A DNA stretch of 64,000 bases, from NCBI RefSeq assembly GCF_018448905.1, contig NZ_RCWA01000009.1, positions 62,001 to 126,000 of the forward strand. Reading direction: 5' to 3'. The notes below the pieces were generated by a model, which was given only the letters and a program-made list of their open reading frames with translations, did no database searches and had not been told where the DNA came from. The DNA is from Photorhabdus heterorhabditis. Lineage in GTDB: Bacteria > Pseudomonadota > Gammaproteobacteria > Enterobacterales > Enterobacteriaceae. Shown one piece after another: positions 16,676-26,090 of this stretch. Position 1 is the stretch's first letter. Every line of letters begins with the position of its first letter. A program made the position numbers and the translations under genes.

Positions 16676-17860
16676 ATGGTTAATTCATTAGTTAAGAAAA
16701 AAATTCAACATCTTGAAGTAATATTAAAGATAAGCGAGCGATGTAATATCAATTGTGACTATTGCTACGTATTCAATAGAGGAAATTCGGCGGCTAATGA
16801 TAGTCCCGCTAGGATCTCTCATGCGAATATTGATTACCTGGTGGATTTTTTTCAGCGGGGAAGTCAAGAATATGATATTGATACTCTGCAAATTGATTTT
16901 CATGGAGGAGAACCTCTCATGATGAAAAAGCAGCAGTTTGCCAGTATGTGTGAGCGACTAGCCTCAGGTAATTACTATGGTGCTAATATCAGATTTGCAT
17001 TACAGACTAATGGCATCCTTATTGATGATGAATGGATATCTTTATTCGAAAAATATTCTGTCAGTGTGAGTGTCTCTATTGATGGACCGAAGCATATTAA
17101 CGATCGTCATCGTTTAGATAGAAAAGGGCGTAGTACTTACGAAGGTACTGTGCGAGGTCTCCGTAAACTTCAAGAAGCTTATCAAGAAGGCCGGCTTCCG
17201 TCAGATCCGGGTATTTTGTGTGTCGCGAATGCTAAAGCAAGTGGTGCTGAAATATATCGACACTTTGTTGATAACCTAGGCGTTTATGGCTTTGATTTTC
17301 TAGTCCCAGACGACTGTTACACTGATGCCCAGGTTGATCCGGTTGGCGTTGGACGTTTCCTCAACGAGGCATTAGACGAATGGGTGAATGACAATAACCC
17401 TAAGATTTTTGTACGTCTTTTCAATACCCATATTGCCAGTCTTCTTGGCGCGGAAAATGCGGGATTTTTGGGGCATAACCCAAGCGTAGCCGGGATATAT
17501 GCGTTTACTATTGGTTCAGATGGTTCTGTCCGTGTCGATGATACCTTGAGATCAACATCTGACCGTATTTTCGACATTATTGGTCACATTTCTGAAATCA
17601 GCCTATCTGAAGTATTAAATAGCCCACAGTTTCAGGAATATTCGTCTATAGGGGAATCTCTGCCAACAGAATGTGAAGACTGTATTTGGGCAAAAGTTTG
17701 TGCTGGTGGACGTATAGTTAATCGTTTCTCGAATGAAGAGCGATTTAAACGCAAGTCAGTATATTGTTATTCTATGAGAAGCCTGCTTGGTCGTGTTTCT
17801 GCTCATCTTCTCAATATGGGTATAGAGGAAGATCGAATTATGAAAGCGATTGGTCGGTAA
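16676..17860 (+). CDS. xyeB: Radical SAM/SPASM peptide maturase, XyeB-like (cyclophane-forming)
   Basis: About 394 aa from ATG 16676, which has GGAG nine bases upstream; a longer start at 16661 lacks one. The radical SAM cluster motif CNINCDYC (CX3CX2C) is near residues 23-30, followed by DFHGGEPLM and VSVSIDGP. The C-terminal SPASM/twitch region carries CEDCIWAKVCAGG and further cysteines (VYCYSM) for auxiliary Fe-S clusters. With the preceding double-glycine precursor this fits the XyeB-type maturases that form C-C crosslinks in aromatic-X-X motifs. It acts in the cytoplasm before export. A GrrM/OscB-type relative is the alternative; either way the chemistry is cyclophane formation. Confidence 0.85.
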   Translation: MVNSLVKKKIQHLEVILKISERCNINCDYCYVFNRGNSAANDSPARISHANIDYLVDFFQRGSQEYDIDTLQIDFHGGEPLMMKKQQFASMCERLASGNYYGANIRFALQTNGILIDDEWISLFEKYSVSVSVSIDGPKHINDRHRLDRKGRSTYEGTVRGLRKLQEAYQEGRLPSDPGILCVANAKASGAEIYRHFVDNLGVYGFDFLVPDDCYTDAQVDPVGVGRFLNEALDEWVNDNNPKIFVRLFNTHIASLLGAENAGFLGHNPSVAGIYAFTIGSDGSVRVDDTLRSTSDRIFDIIGHISEISLSEVLNSPQFQEYSSIGESLPTECEDCIWAKVCAGGRIVNRFSNEERFKRKSVYCYSMRSLLGRVSAHLLNMGIEEDRIMKAIGR

Positions 17861-17914
17861 TTCAATAAAAGACTTTTGCTGAATATTTTACTTCAATGTG
17901 AGGTATGCCTTAGA

Positions 17915-19195
17915 TTGCCAAATAAAAACTCTATTTTCAGATCCGAAGCAATAGAACACAGAACTCATCATTGGTTAGGAAATCCACAAGTTATTATGCC
18001 TGTAGGCGCTTCAGTTTGGACAATAATAGCGCTTGTTATTGTTGTCAGCCTTGTTGTGTTCATGATAATGGGGACTTACACACAGAAGGTTCGTTTAATA
18101 GGGGAAATTATTTACGAGCCTGCGGTTGCGAGAATAGAAGCAGCGGGTAATGGAACCATTGTTCGTAGTTTTGCTGTTGAAGGGAAAGAAGTTCGTGCTG
18201 GAGATGTTATTTTTATCGTTAACATGGAAACTCAAACCGAATATGGGCGTACAAGTCATGAAATTACTTCTGCCTTAAAGTCACAGAAGACGGCAATTGA
18301 ACGAGAGATCATGCTGAAATCAGAGGCGTCTGATAAGGAAAGTGATTTTCTTACCCAGCGTCTTAAGAATAAGGAAGCGGAGATTCTAGAATTAGACAAC
18401 TTGATCACAAAATCAACTGAACAAGTCGCATGGCTATTTGACAAAGCTCAGCTTTTCAATAAATTAGTTGGGAAAGGAATAGCACTTGAAATAGATCATA
18501 TAGAACGCCGCTCTGATTATTATACTGCTTCTGTTCAACTGGCGGCTTACAAACGAGAAAAGGTTAAGTTGCAAGGTGAATCTATCGATATCATGGCGAG
18601 GTTGGCAACAATCCACATTGGACTTGAAACCTCACGTGAAACGTTACGTCGAGATATTGCGCGGCTAGATCAAGACTTAGTCTCTACGGAAGAACGAAGG
18701 GAACTCTATATAACGTCTCCAATTGACGGTAAGTTAACGGGAATTACTGGATTAGTTGGCAAAAGAATTCGCTCGTCCCAAGAATTAGCGAGTGTTGTAC
18801 CTACTTCGGGCCGCCCCAAAGTAGAAATCTTTTCCACCTCTGAAGTTATTGGAGAGTTGCGAGAAGGCCAATCTGTAAAATTACGGTTTGATGCCTATCC
18901 ATACCAGTGGTTTGGGCAGCATGATGGTATTGTTACTGCAATTTCCACGACTTCAGTTGAAGGGAGTTTAGGAATAAGGGATGAGAATAATCAGCAACAG
19001 AAACGGTATTTTCAAGTTCATATCCGCCCCAAAAGCGACGGTGTACTCTTAGCTGGAAATATGCATCCTTTACGGCCCGGAATGGGGGTCGAAACAGATA
19101 TTTTTATCAGAAAAAGGCCAATCTACGAATGGATTTTATTACCTCTAAAAAGAATTCATGTCGCGACTCAAGGTAAACCTGGAGATGATGTATGA
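17915..19195 (+). CDS. HlyD-family membrane fusion protein of the RiPP exporter
   Basis: Periplasmic adaptor for the peptidase-ABC transporter. The start is uncertain: TTG 17915 (GTGAGG upstream) puts the conserved N-terminal IFRSEAIEHR motif near the N-terminus, as in CvaA-type proteins; TTG 17876 is the longer alternative. One transmembrane helix (WTIIALVIVVSLVVFMIMG) is followed by the GTYTQKVRLIGEI beta domain, a coiled coil of about 120 residues, and a lipoyl/beta-barrel region with SPIDGKLTGI. Its stop codon overlaps the ATG of the transporter gene (ATGA), so the two are translationally coupled. It bridges the inner-membrane ABC protein to a TolC-type outer-membrane channel encoded elsewhere. 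Confidence 0.85.
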   Translation: MPNKNSIFRSEAIEHRTHHWLGNPQVIMPVGASVWTIIALVIVVSLVVFMIMGTYTQKVRLIGEIIYEPAVARIEAAGNGTIVRSFAVEGKEVRAGDVIFIVNMETQTEYGRTSHEITSALKSQKTAIEREIMLKSEASDKESDFLTQRLKNKEAEILELDNLITKSTEQVAWLFDKAQLFNKLVGKGIALEIDHIERRSDYYTASVQLAAYKREKVKLQGESIDIMARLATIHIGLETSRETLRRDIARLDQDLVSTEERRELYITSPIDGKLTGITGLVGKRIRSSQELASVVPTSGRPKVEIFSTSEVIGELREGQSVKLRFDAYPYQWFGQHDGIVTAISTTSVEGSLGIRDENNQQQKRYFQVHIRPKSDGVLLAGNMHPLRPGMGVETDIFIRKRPIYEWILLPLKRIHVATQGKPGDDV

Positions 19196-21321
19196 ATGTC
19201 ACAATGAAAGGCTACTTTGAAGCATTCAGGCACCGTCTTCCTGTTGTGATGCAAACAGAAGCTACGGAATGTGGACTCGCTTGTGTCGCTATGATTGCAG
19301 GTTATTATGGACTTAACATGGATCTGCAAGCGCTCCGCAAATACTATCAGGTGTCTTTAAAAGGTATGAACCTGCGCGATATTATCGTATTAGCTGATCG
19401 TCTCTCATTAGCTTCTCGTCCAATTCGCGCTGATCTTGATTCTTTAAGTCAGGTAAAAACGCCTTGTATTTTGCATTGGTCCTTTAATCACTTTGTTGTA
19501 TTGAAGAAATTTTCACGCCGTGGGGTCATTATTCATGATCCGGCAAAAGGCGAGAGAAGAATTTCTGTCGATGAGTTATCTAAAAAATTTACGGGTGTCG
19601 CACTTGAGCTTTGGCCAAATAAGGACTTTCAGAAACGTACTGAAAAGAAAACAATTCGATTGCTGGATATGTTTAAAAACGTCTCTGGATTATCTCGGGC
19701 TTTAGTTCAAGTATTAGCTTTATCATTTTGTATTGAACTTCTTGCTATGGCCGTGCCGATGGCAGCTCAATTCACTATAGATATGGCTTTGAGGTCTAGC
19801 GATATTGATCTTGTCTCTGTGATTGTGTGCGGAATTATTGGCTTATTAATATTCAGAGCCTTGCTTAGTATTGTGCGTTCATGGTCTGTTATGTCGATTA
19901 AGTATACCTTGGGTATTCAATGGAGCTCTGGACTTTTTAGTCATATGATCCGATTACCTACTTCATACTTCGAAAAACGTCATATCGGTGACGTCACCTC
20001 GCGATTTAACTCTTTGTCGGCAGTACAAGATGCCTTCACTGCGGATATGATAGCTTCACTCTTAGATATTGTCGTGGTGATTGGGCTCTTCTTTTTAATG
20101 TGGGTTTATAATGGCTACCTTGCTGTAGTGGTAATTTCGATATCCATTTTATACGCATCACTAAAATTCTTTCTTTTTCGAGCTTATCGTTCTGCTAATC
20201 TCGAGGCGATAGCTCATGAATCTCAGCAGCAGTCACATTTCCTTGAAACAGTTCGCGGCATCACTTGCGTTAAAATTTTTGACTTAGCAGATCGCAGACG
20301 ATCTGACTGGCTCAATCTTGTTATTGATGAAGCCAATGCAAAAATATACCTCTTTAAAATTGACTTGGTGACGCAGACAGCGGCACAGCTTTTAATTGGT
20401 CTTACTTCCGTATCCATATTGTGGTTAGGGGCTAAATTGATTGATGGCGGTGCTTTAACCACAGGTATGCTGTTTGCTTTCTTAATTTACTCTGATATGT
20501 ACGTAAATCGAACCATACGAGTGGTTGACTCGATTATTAAACTTCGCTTGATCGATATGCATAGCGAACGACTATCAGAAGTGGCTTTAGCCGAACCTGA
20601 ACATCATGAAGGGGAGGCTGTTCTATCGTGTTCCGAAACAATTTCAGGAAGCATTGAAATTAAAAGTCTGAGTTATCGTTATGGTGATGGCGAACCCGCT
20701 ATATTTGAGAATGTTTTTCTGTCTATCAAGGCTGGTGAAAGTATCGCTATAGTCGGGCCGTCAGGTTGTGGTAAATCGACACTTCTTAAAACAATCGGTG
20801 GATTAGTATCGCCAGAAAGTGGCTTTATTTATTTGGACGGAGTTGATGTGCGGAGATTAGGGCTTGGGGCCTACCGTAGCCATATTGCTTGTGTCTTACA
20901 AGAGGACAGATTATTTGCAGGATCGCTCTTGGATAACATTAGTTCATTCGACGTTAAACCTGATCATGAATGGGTATATGAGTGTGCTCGTCTTGCTTCA
21001 ATTCACACTGAAATAGAAGAGATGCCGATGAAATATGAAACCATGGTTGGTGACATGGGCAGCGCGCTGTCAGGCGGACAACGGCAGCGTATTTCTCTTG
21101 CCAGGGCATTGTACAAACGTCCAAAGATATTATTTCTTGATGAAGCAACGAGTGATCTGGATATCGATAATGAGGCAAAAATTAATGACTCAATCCGAGA
21201 GCTAAAGATTACCAGGGTATTTGTAGCCCACCGTCCGACAATGATCGCAATGGCGGATAGGGTTTTTGATCTCAGTATGAACGCAGAAGTGGAGAACCCC
21301 CATGCATTTTTCTCTAAGTAA
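19192..21321 (+). CDS. C39 peptidase-containing ABC exporter (PCAT)
   Basis: 709 aa. The N-terminal C39 peptidase domain has the catalytic Cys in QTEATECGLAC (Cys27), His in HWSFNHFVV (His100) and Asp in IIHDPAKG (Asp116). Six transmembrane helices follow (about residues 160-440). The nucleotide-binding domain has Walker A GPSGCGKST near 522, signature LSGGQRQR and Walker B ILFLDEATSDLD. All catalytic residues are present, so it should cleave the precursor after Gly-Gly and export the core. It resembles colicin V-type CvaB transporters. The aspartic protease gene begins 20 bp before its stop. Confidence 0.92.
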   Translation: MNVTMKGYFEAFRHRLPVVMQTEATECGLACVAMIAGYYGLNMDLQALRKYYQVSLKGMNLRDIIVLADRLSLASRPIRADLDSLSQVKTPCILHWSFNHFVVLKKFSRRGVIIHDPAKGERRISVDELSKKFTGVALELWPNKDFQKRTEKKTIRLLDMFKNVSGLSRALVQVLALSFCIELLAMAVPMAAQFTIDMALRSSDIDLVSVIVCGIIGLLIFRALLSIVRSWSVMSIKYTLGIQWSSGLFSHMIRLPTSYFEKRHIGDVTSRFNSLSAVQDAFTADMIASLLDIVVVIGLFFLMWVYNGYLAVVVISISILYASLKFFLFRAYRSANLEAIAHESQQQSHFLETVRGITCVKIFDLADRRRSDWLNLVIDEANAKIYLFKIDLVTQTAAQLLIGLTSVSILWLGAKLIDGGALTTGMLFAFLIYSDMYVNRTIRVVDSIIKLRLIDMHSERLSEVALAEPEHHEGEAVLSCSETISGSIEIKSLSYRYGDGEPAIFENVFLSIKAGESIAIVGPSGCGKSTLLKTIGGLVSPESGFIYLDGVDVRRLGLGAYRSHIACVLQEDRLFAGSLLDNISSFDVKPDHEWVYECARLASIHTEIEEMPMKYETMVGDMGSALSGGQRQRISLARALYKRPKILFLDEATSDLDIDNEAKINDSIRELKITRVFVAHRPTMIAMADRVFDLSMNAEVENPHAFFSK

Positions 21322-22210
21322 ACATATCAAGGTGACTGCATTTGTTGCTTTTTCTTCCATGATGTCATTGTTTGTCACAGACTCCGTGGCTTCTGAAAAA
21401 GTCATGCATATAAATTTTCAATTTGATGAATTTTCTCTACCGATAGCAAATCTTGAAATTGATGGGAAAACTCAAAATCTTATGATCGATACGGGTTCAA
21501 CTATAGGTCTCCATTTATCTAAAAACCTGATGTCGAAAATTTCCGGCTTAGTTATCGAACCTGAAAAAGCGCGTTCTACTGACCTTACGGGTAAGATTTT
21601 TTTAAATGACAAATTTAATATTCCACAGCTTTCGATAAATGGCATGGTGTTTAAGGATGTGACAGGAGTTTCGTTAACACCATGGGGGATGACATTAATG
21701 GGAGATAATCATCTTCCGTCTTCGATGGTAATTGGCCTTGATTTATTCAAGGAAAAGGTTGTTCTTATTGATTATAAAAGCCGGAAATTATCAGTTTCTG
21801 ATCATTTACAAGCATTGGGGGTCAATGTGGATGAGGGTTGGATAAAATTACCGTTAAGACTGACTAAAGAAGGCATTGTGGTCAAAGTTTCACAAAACTT
21901 TAAGAGCTACAACATGGTATTGGATACTGGCGCATCGGTTTCGATTTTTTGGAAAGAAAGGTTAAAGTCTCCTCCAGCTAACATTTCTTGCCAGGCTGTG
22001 GTTCAAGAGATGGATAATGAAGGGTGCGTTGCATCGACGTTTCAACTTGACGAAATGGGCGCGAAGGGAATCAAGTTGAATTCGGTATTGGTTGATGGGG
22101 AATTTAATCAGTTAAATACTGATGGATTAATCGGGAATAATTTCTTTAATAAATACGCAATATTAATCGATTTCTCTGGTAAGAGATTATTCATTAAAGA
22201 GAACTCGTAG
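21302..22210 (+). CDS. Exported retropepsin-like aspartic protease with two DTG motifs
   Basis: 302 aa starting at ATG 21302, with GGAG eight to ten bases upstream, overlapping the exporter gene by 20 bp. A signal peptide (VTAFVAFSSMMSLFVTDSVASE) targets it to the periplasm. Two aspartic protease half-sites occur in one chain: MIDTGSTIGL (Asp63) and VLDTGASVSIF (Asp near 208). Each is followed by a hydrophobic-G turn (MVIGLDLF and GLIGNNFF) typical of the retropepsin-like fold. Unlike single-domain bacterial retropepsin-like proteins, this one could form an intramolecular pepsin-like active site. Tight coupling to the RiPP operon suggests that it trims or matures the exported peptide, or protects the producer by degrading it. 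That role is inferred. Confidence 0.75.
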   Translation: MHFSLSKHIKVTAFVAFSSMMSLFVTDSVASEKVMHINFQFDEFSLPIANLEIDGKTQNLMIDTGSTIGLHLSKNLMSKISGLVIEPEKARSTDLTGKIFLNDKFNIPQLSINGMVFKDVTGVSLTPWGMTLMGDNHLPSSMVIGLDLFKEKVVLIDYKSRKLSVSDHLQALGVNVDEGWIKLPLRLTKEGIVVKVSQNFKSYNMVLDTGASVSIFWKERLKSPPANISCQAVVQEMDNEGCVASTFQLDEMGAKGIKLNSVLVDGEFNQLNTDGLIGNNFFNKYAILIDFSGKRLFIKENS

Positions 22211-23045
22211 GGATAAAGGGAATATTCGTAGATCGGAAAAATTGAATTGTTATTTGCACTTATTATGCGAATGAACAATTATTGTTTTTCTTAAAAACTA
22301 TTTTTAAGAGGGATAATATACCCAATAGATTTTAAGTTGCAGTGCGGCGGCAAGAGAACGCATCCCCAGGAGCATAGATAACTCTGTGACTGGGGTAAGT
22401 GAACGCAGCCAACAAAGCAGCAGCTTGAAAGATGAAGGGGATATACCCAATTAACTTGAATCTTACATCTTCAAGTTAATTAACTATATATACAAAAAAC
22501 TTCCTGTGATAAAAAGGAATACTGTGACTTAACTCAATATATAGATAATGCCTATGTACACATGGTTGTATTTGTGTCATTTTGATATTTAATTTTTTAT
22601 ACTCGAGTTCCAGAGGATCGGGATGAATTTAAAGAAAAAGCAACATTGCTAAATATGATATGGGTGTTGATAACCGCAAAATTATTGTTTTAGATACTAT
22701 TAATCCTATTTGTTTAATTTAGTTATGTTTTTTTCCAGAAGCCCTACAAAATTAGAATTAAAGAGGTGCTTCTTGATCGAAATTGGAACTTTAAGGATAT
22801 TACGATGGTTTATTTCACCTGAACAGCCAACGATAAATCTCTTTGCAGTAAGAATCGATACCAAGAATACGCATGGTACGAGGTGTATTCTTTCGGCGGT
22901 GATCACCGCACTTATGGCGAATAGATTGAGTTGAGGCGGTAACTGAGAAGATTATTTACATCAGGCCATCTTAGAATCTAATACGTTAAGAATAGGTTCC
23001 GGTCATGGCTCAGTTCATCACTTTTAGTAAGTGGAGTGAGTGGCT
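22211..23045. other. Intergenic region with ERIC copy between RiPP and thiamine islands
   Basis: About 830 bp. It contains the ERIC element at 22317-22445 and a short inverted repeat of AATTAACTTGAA at about 22447-22485. The remainder (22500-22935) has only short frames on both strands and looks like decayed sequence. No TPP riboswitch was found before thiO. GGAG at 23033 is the ThiO ribosome binding site. Confidence 0.4.
22317..22445. repeat. ERIC element, diverged copy
   Basis: TATACCCAATAGATTTTAAG to GCAGCTTGAAAGATGAAGGGGATATA, with the core CATCCCCAGGAGC/GTGACTGGGGTAAG. This copy is closer to the classical enterobacterial ERIC consensus than the others in the window and is therefore probably older. 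Confidence 0.85.
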
Positions 23046-24044
23046 ATGCACATTACAATCATAGGGGCTGGTGTTGCGGGGCTTACTTGTGCGGCAGAGT
23101 TCGTTGCAAGAGGGGGAAATGTTCGAATTCTTGAGCGAGGATCTAAGATAGGTGCTAAGGCGTGCTCTTGGTGGGCAGGTGGAATGCTGGCGCCATGGTG
23201 TGAAGGTGAAAGTGCAGAGCCTTCTGTCGTTAACTTAGGGCAACGTGCTATCGATTGGTGGGCGAATCATACCGATACACTTACTTCGTTAGGCACCCTT
23301 GTACTTGCTTTAGGACGTGATATTTCTGAATTGAAGACTTTTGCTAATAAAACTGAAAATTATGAAAATGTTGATTCAGACCAAATTGCAGAACTTGAGC
23401 CAGACCTTGCCGATCGCTTTCATAAGGGACTCTTTTTTAAAGACGAGGCTTTCTTAAACCCTCGTAAAGCAATCACTCAGTTATCTGAAAAATTGGAGAG
23501 ATTGGGCGTCGAATTTGTGTTCAACAACGAAGCCAACGTAAGTGAGGTGAGAGGGACCGATTTAGTTGTCGATTGTAGGGGGTTGGAAGCTCGCGACATA
23601 TCAAAAACATTACGCGGGGTTAAAGGTGAAATGCTTTTGATTCACAGTAATGACATAAAGATCAACAGATCCATTCGATTATTGCATCCAAGAATACCTT
23701 TGTATTTGGTTCCGCGTGGTAATGGTGACTACATGGTTGGTGCCACCATGATTGAGAATGAGGAACGTGAACGAATTTCTGCGCGATCCATATTCGAACT
23801 ACTTGGGTCAACACTCGCCCTTCATCCAAGTTTTAATGAAGCTGAGATTGTAGAAATAGGTGTTGATGCAAGACCGACATTCCCAGACAACCTCCCTCGT
23901 GTTTATTGGAAAGGCGAGATTCTTTGTGTGAATGGTCTCTATCGTCATGGATTTTTATTGTCTCCTTCAATGGCACAAATGGCGGCAAAAGCTGTTTTTG
24001 AAGGATCTAATATACCGGAGTCAATCGATGAATATTCTCGTTAA
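23046..24044 (+). CDS. thiO: Glycine oxidase ThiO
   Basis: About 332 aa from ATG 23046 (GGAG upstream), chosen over a GTG two codons earlier. It is an FAD-dependent D-amino acid oxidase fold: the N-terminal dinucleotide motif ITIIGAGVAGLTCA, then CSWWAGGMLAPWCEGE, the hallmark of proteobacterial ThiO, and YRHGFLLSPSMA near the C-terminus binding FAD. It oxidises glycine to the iminoglycine (dehydroglycine) used by ThiG for the thiazole ring. Most enterobacteria use the radical enzyme ThiH instead, so an oxygen-dependent ThiO set here looks like a second, acquired thiazole pathway. It overlaps thiS by 17 bp. Confidence 0.92.
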   Translation: MHITIIGAGVAGLTCAAEFVARGGNVRILERGSKIGAKACSWWAGGMLAPWCEGESAEPSVVNLGQRAIDWWANHTDTLTSLGTLVLALGRDISELKTFANKTENYENVDSDQIAELEPDLADRFHKGLFFKDEAFLNPRKAITQLSEKLERLGVEFVFNNEANVSEVRGTDLVVDCRGLEARDISKTLRGVKGEMLLIHSNDIKINRSIRLLHPRIPLYLVPRGNGDYMVGATMIENEERERISARSIFELLGSTLALHPSFNEAEIVEIGVDARPTFPDNLPRVYWKGEILCVNGLYRHGFLLSPSMAQMAAKAVFEGSNIPESIDEYSR

Positions 24045-24225
24045 TGGTCTGGAAGTCTCTGTTTCAGGTTCTAGGTTAGGGTCAATTCTTGAAGAGCTTG
24101 GCTATGTAAATAGGGTTCTGGTAACCGCCGTAAATGGTGATTTTGTGAGTGTGCAAAAGCGGGATGAATTTGAAATAAAAAGTGCAGACAAGATTGAAGT
24201 TTTGGTGCCAATGCAGGGAGGTTAA
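24028..24225 (+). CDS. thiS: Sulfur carrier protein ThiS
   Basis: 65 aa starting at ATG 24028 inside the end of thiO. It is a small ubiquitin-like protein ([12 protein letters not shown]...) ending in the essential Gly-Gly (VLVPMQGG), where ThiF adenylates the C-terminus and sulfur is loaded as thiocarboxylate. It donates sulfur to ThiG. Sequence, size and position between thiO and thiG make the call firm. Confidence 0.93.
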   Translation: MNILVNGLEVSVSGSRLGSILEELGYVNRVLVTAVNGDFVSVQKRDEFEIKSADKIEVLVPMQGG

Positions 24226-24226
24226 T

Positions 24227-25000
24227 GTGCTAAAAGTATACGATACAGAACTGCACAGCCGTATGATGCTTGGAACGTCTCAATATCCATCACCCGCAAT
24301 TTTGTCAGAAGCCGTTAAAGCCTCCAAAGTAGAGATTGTCACGGTATCTCTTCGTAGAGAGTCAGGGAAAAATCAGGCTGGGCAAAGTTTCTGGTCATTA
24401 ATTAAAGGATTGAATGTCCAGGTGCTCCCTAACACTGCGGGTTGCCATACCGTAAAAGAGGCGGTAACTACTGCGCATATGGCAAGAGAGATTTTTGGCA
24501 CGGATTGGATCAAGTTAGAAGTTATTGCTAATGCAGACACTTTGCAGCCTGATGTTTATGGCCTTGCAGAGGCAGCAAAGATTTTATGCGAGGATGGCTT
24601 TAAAGTCTTTCCATATTGCACTGAAGATCTCTCAGTAGCAGAGAAGTTGCTACAAGTAGGTTGTGAAATCCTTATGCCTTGGGGTGCTCCGATCGGTTCT
24701 GGCCGAGGATTAAATAACATCTACGGTTTAAGAACTCTCCGCGCTCATTTCCCCGATATTCCTTTGGTCATTGACGCAGGAATAGGCTTGCCTTCTCATG
24801 CGGCGGCGGCAATGGAATTGGGCTATGACATGATCTTGTTAAATACTGCGGTGGCGCGTGCAGGTGACCCAATAATGATGGCTCAGGCGTTTGCTAATGC
24901 AATTGATGCTGGCCAACGTTGTTATTTGGCTAAACCAATTGAAAAGAGAGATATGGCTGAACCTTCTACGCCGGTATTCGGTAAGGCTTATTTAGCATGA
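24227..25000 (+). CDS. thiG: Thiazole synthase ThiG
   Basis: 257 aa from GTG 24227, preceded by GGAGG, one base after the thiS stop. TIM-barrel enzyme that joins 1-deoxyxylulose phosphate, iminoglycine and ThiS-thiocarboxylate into the thiazole. The Schiff-base lysine is in [10 protein letters not shown], and family motifs [24 protein letters not shown] and [19 protein letters not shown] are all present. The length is normal (about 256 aa) and the gene appears intact. Confidence 0.95.
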   Translation: MLKVYDTELHSRMMLGTSQYPSPAILSEAVKASKVEIVTVSLRRESGKNQAGQSFWSLIKGLNVQVLPNTAGCHTVKEAVTTAHMAREIFGTDWIKLEVIANADTLQPDVYGLAEAAKILCEDGFKVFPYCTEDLSVAEKLLQVGCEILMPWGAPIGSGRGLNNIYGLRTLRAHFPDIPLVIDAGIGLPSHAAAAMELGYDMILLNTAVARAGDPIMMAQAFANAIDAGQRCYLAKPIEKRDMAEPSTPVFGKAYLA

Positions 25001-25074
25001 AACGAGAGCCATTTTATCCAACATGCTGATCCGTCGAGTGAAAGAGTGGCTCGCGATAACAAGAGGGCAACGTA

Positions 25075-26058
25075 TTGAATCGCTATGATAGGCAGCAAGT
25101 GCTACAGCAAGTAGGGAAATGCGGGCAAACAAAGATTTCTAACGCTAAGGTCTTGGTTGTTGGGGCTGGTGGTCTTGGTTCACCCGCACTTCAATATTTG
25201 TGCGGGGCTGGGGTTGGCACCTTGGTTGTAGTTGATCCAGATGTTGTGGAAATGACTAACTTGCATCGACAACCTATCTACAACGAGAGTTTGGTCGGTC
25301 TGGCGAAAGTTGATGCTGCAAAGATAGTTCTAGAGAAACTTAACCCTGAGGTCGAAGTGCTTACATATGCCACGACACTGCATCCAGATAATTCCCGTTT
25401 ATTGGTGAGTAATGCCGATGTCGTTTTAGACTGCGCTGATAGCTACGCAGTTAGCTACATGTTGTCAGATGTTTGTTCGTTGCTAGGAAAGCCGCTTATC
25501 TCTGCATCCGTACTTGGTCTTAAAGGTTATGTAGGAGGATTTTGCTCATCCGCTCCTTCTTTTAGAGCTGTTTTCCCTGAAATTCCAAATAATACGGCTA
25601 CTTGTGCCACGATGGGCGTCTTAGGCCCTGTAGTCGCAATGATAGGTGTTTTGCAGGCGCAAATGACACTTGGGACTTTACTGCATTTATCTCCATCACC
25701 TTTAGGGCAAATGGTAACCGCTGATTTGGATACGTATTCATTTTCAAGTTTTCGCTTTGATAATGCGGAAGAGCCAAAATCAGTCACATTCCATTTCATA
25801 TCAACGTCATCACTCACTTCTAAGGATTTGATAATCGATCTTCGAGGTGAAAATGAAGCGCCTAACCCGGTTCACTCTGATGCGTTAAGGATGTCGGTTG
25901 ATGCGTTCTGTGATGGCAACTTCATTCCAGAGTCAGGGCAGAGGGTTGTTTTAGCGTGTAGGACTGGCTTACGTGCGTGGAATGCAGCGAGAAATCTTCG
26001 CAATTATTGGGATGGAGAAGTCGCACTCATGGCTATGGCAAGCCTTGAAGTTAGGTAA
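25075..26058 (+). CDS. thiF: ThiF/MoeB-type adenylyltransferase fused to a rhodanese domain
   Basis: 327 aa from TTG 25075, with AAGAGGG seven bases upstream. The E1-like domain has VLVVGAGGLGSPALQYL and DCADSY, and adenylates the ThiS C-terminus. The region that normally carries the first zinc CxxC pair reads CSSAPSFRAVFPEIP, so those cysteines are missing and the zinc site is probably lost. Residues about 245-327 form a rhodanese-like domain with the active loop VLACRTGLRAWNAA, which could supply the sulfur directly. It completes the thiO-thiS-thiG-thiF set. A 74-bp gap separates it from thiG, and an ERIC repeat follows. Confidence 0.88.
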   Translation: MNRYDRQQVLQQVGKCGQTKISNAKVLVVGAGGLGSPALQYLCGAGVGTLVVVDPDVVEMTNLHRQPIYNESLVGLAKVDAAKIVLEKLNPEVEVLTYATTLHPDNSRLLVSNADVVLDCADSYAVSYMLSDVCSLLGKPLISASVLGLKGYVGGFCSSAPSFRAVFPEIPNNTATCATMGVLGPVVAMIGVLQAQMTLGTLLHLSPSPLGQMVTADLDTYSFSSFRFDNAEEPKSVTFHFISTSSLTSKDLIIDLRGENEAPNPVHSDALRMSVDAFCDGNFIPESGQRVVLACRTGLRAWNAARNLRNYWDGEVALMAMASLEVR

Positions 26059-26090
26059 GGATGAAATCTTAAATTTAATAATATCAGTCA

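Noticed and set aside
22706-22934. Two overlapping ORFs on opposite strands between the RiPP and thi loci
   Set aside because: They are mirror images of the same open stretch, without ribosome binding sites or family motifs.
22935-23045. Possible TPP riboswitch before thiO (a CTGAGA at 22943-22948)
   Set aside because: The other conserved TPP-riboswitch segments (ACCC pairing arm and GAACCTGATC-type block) are absent before the start codon, so a single 6-mer is not evidence.
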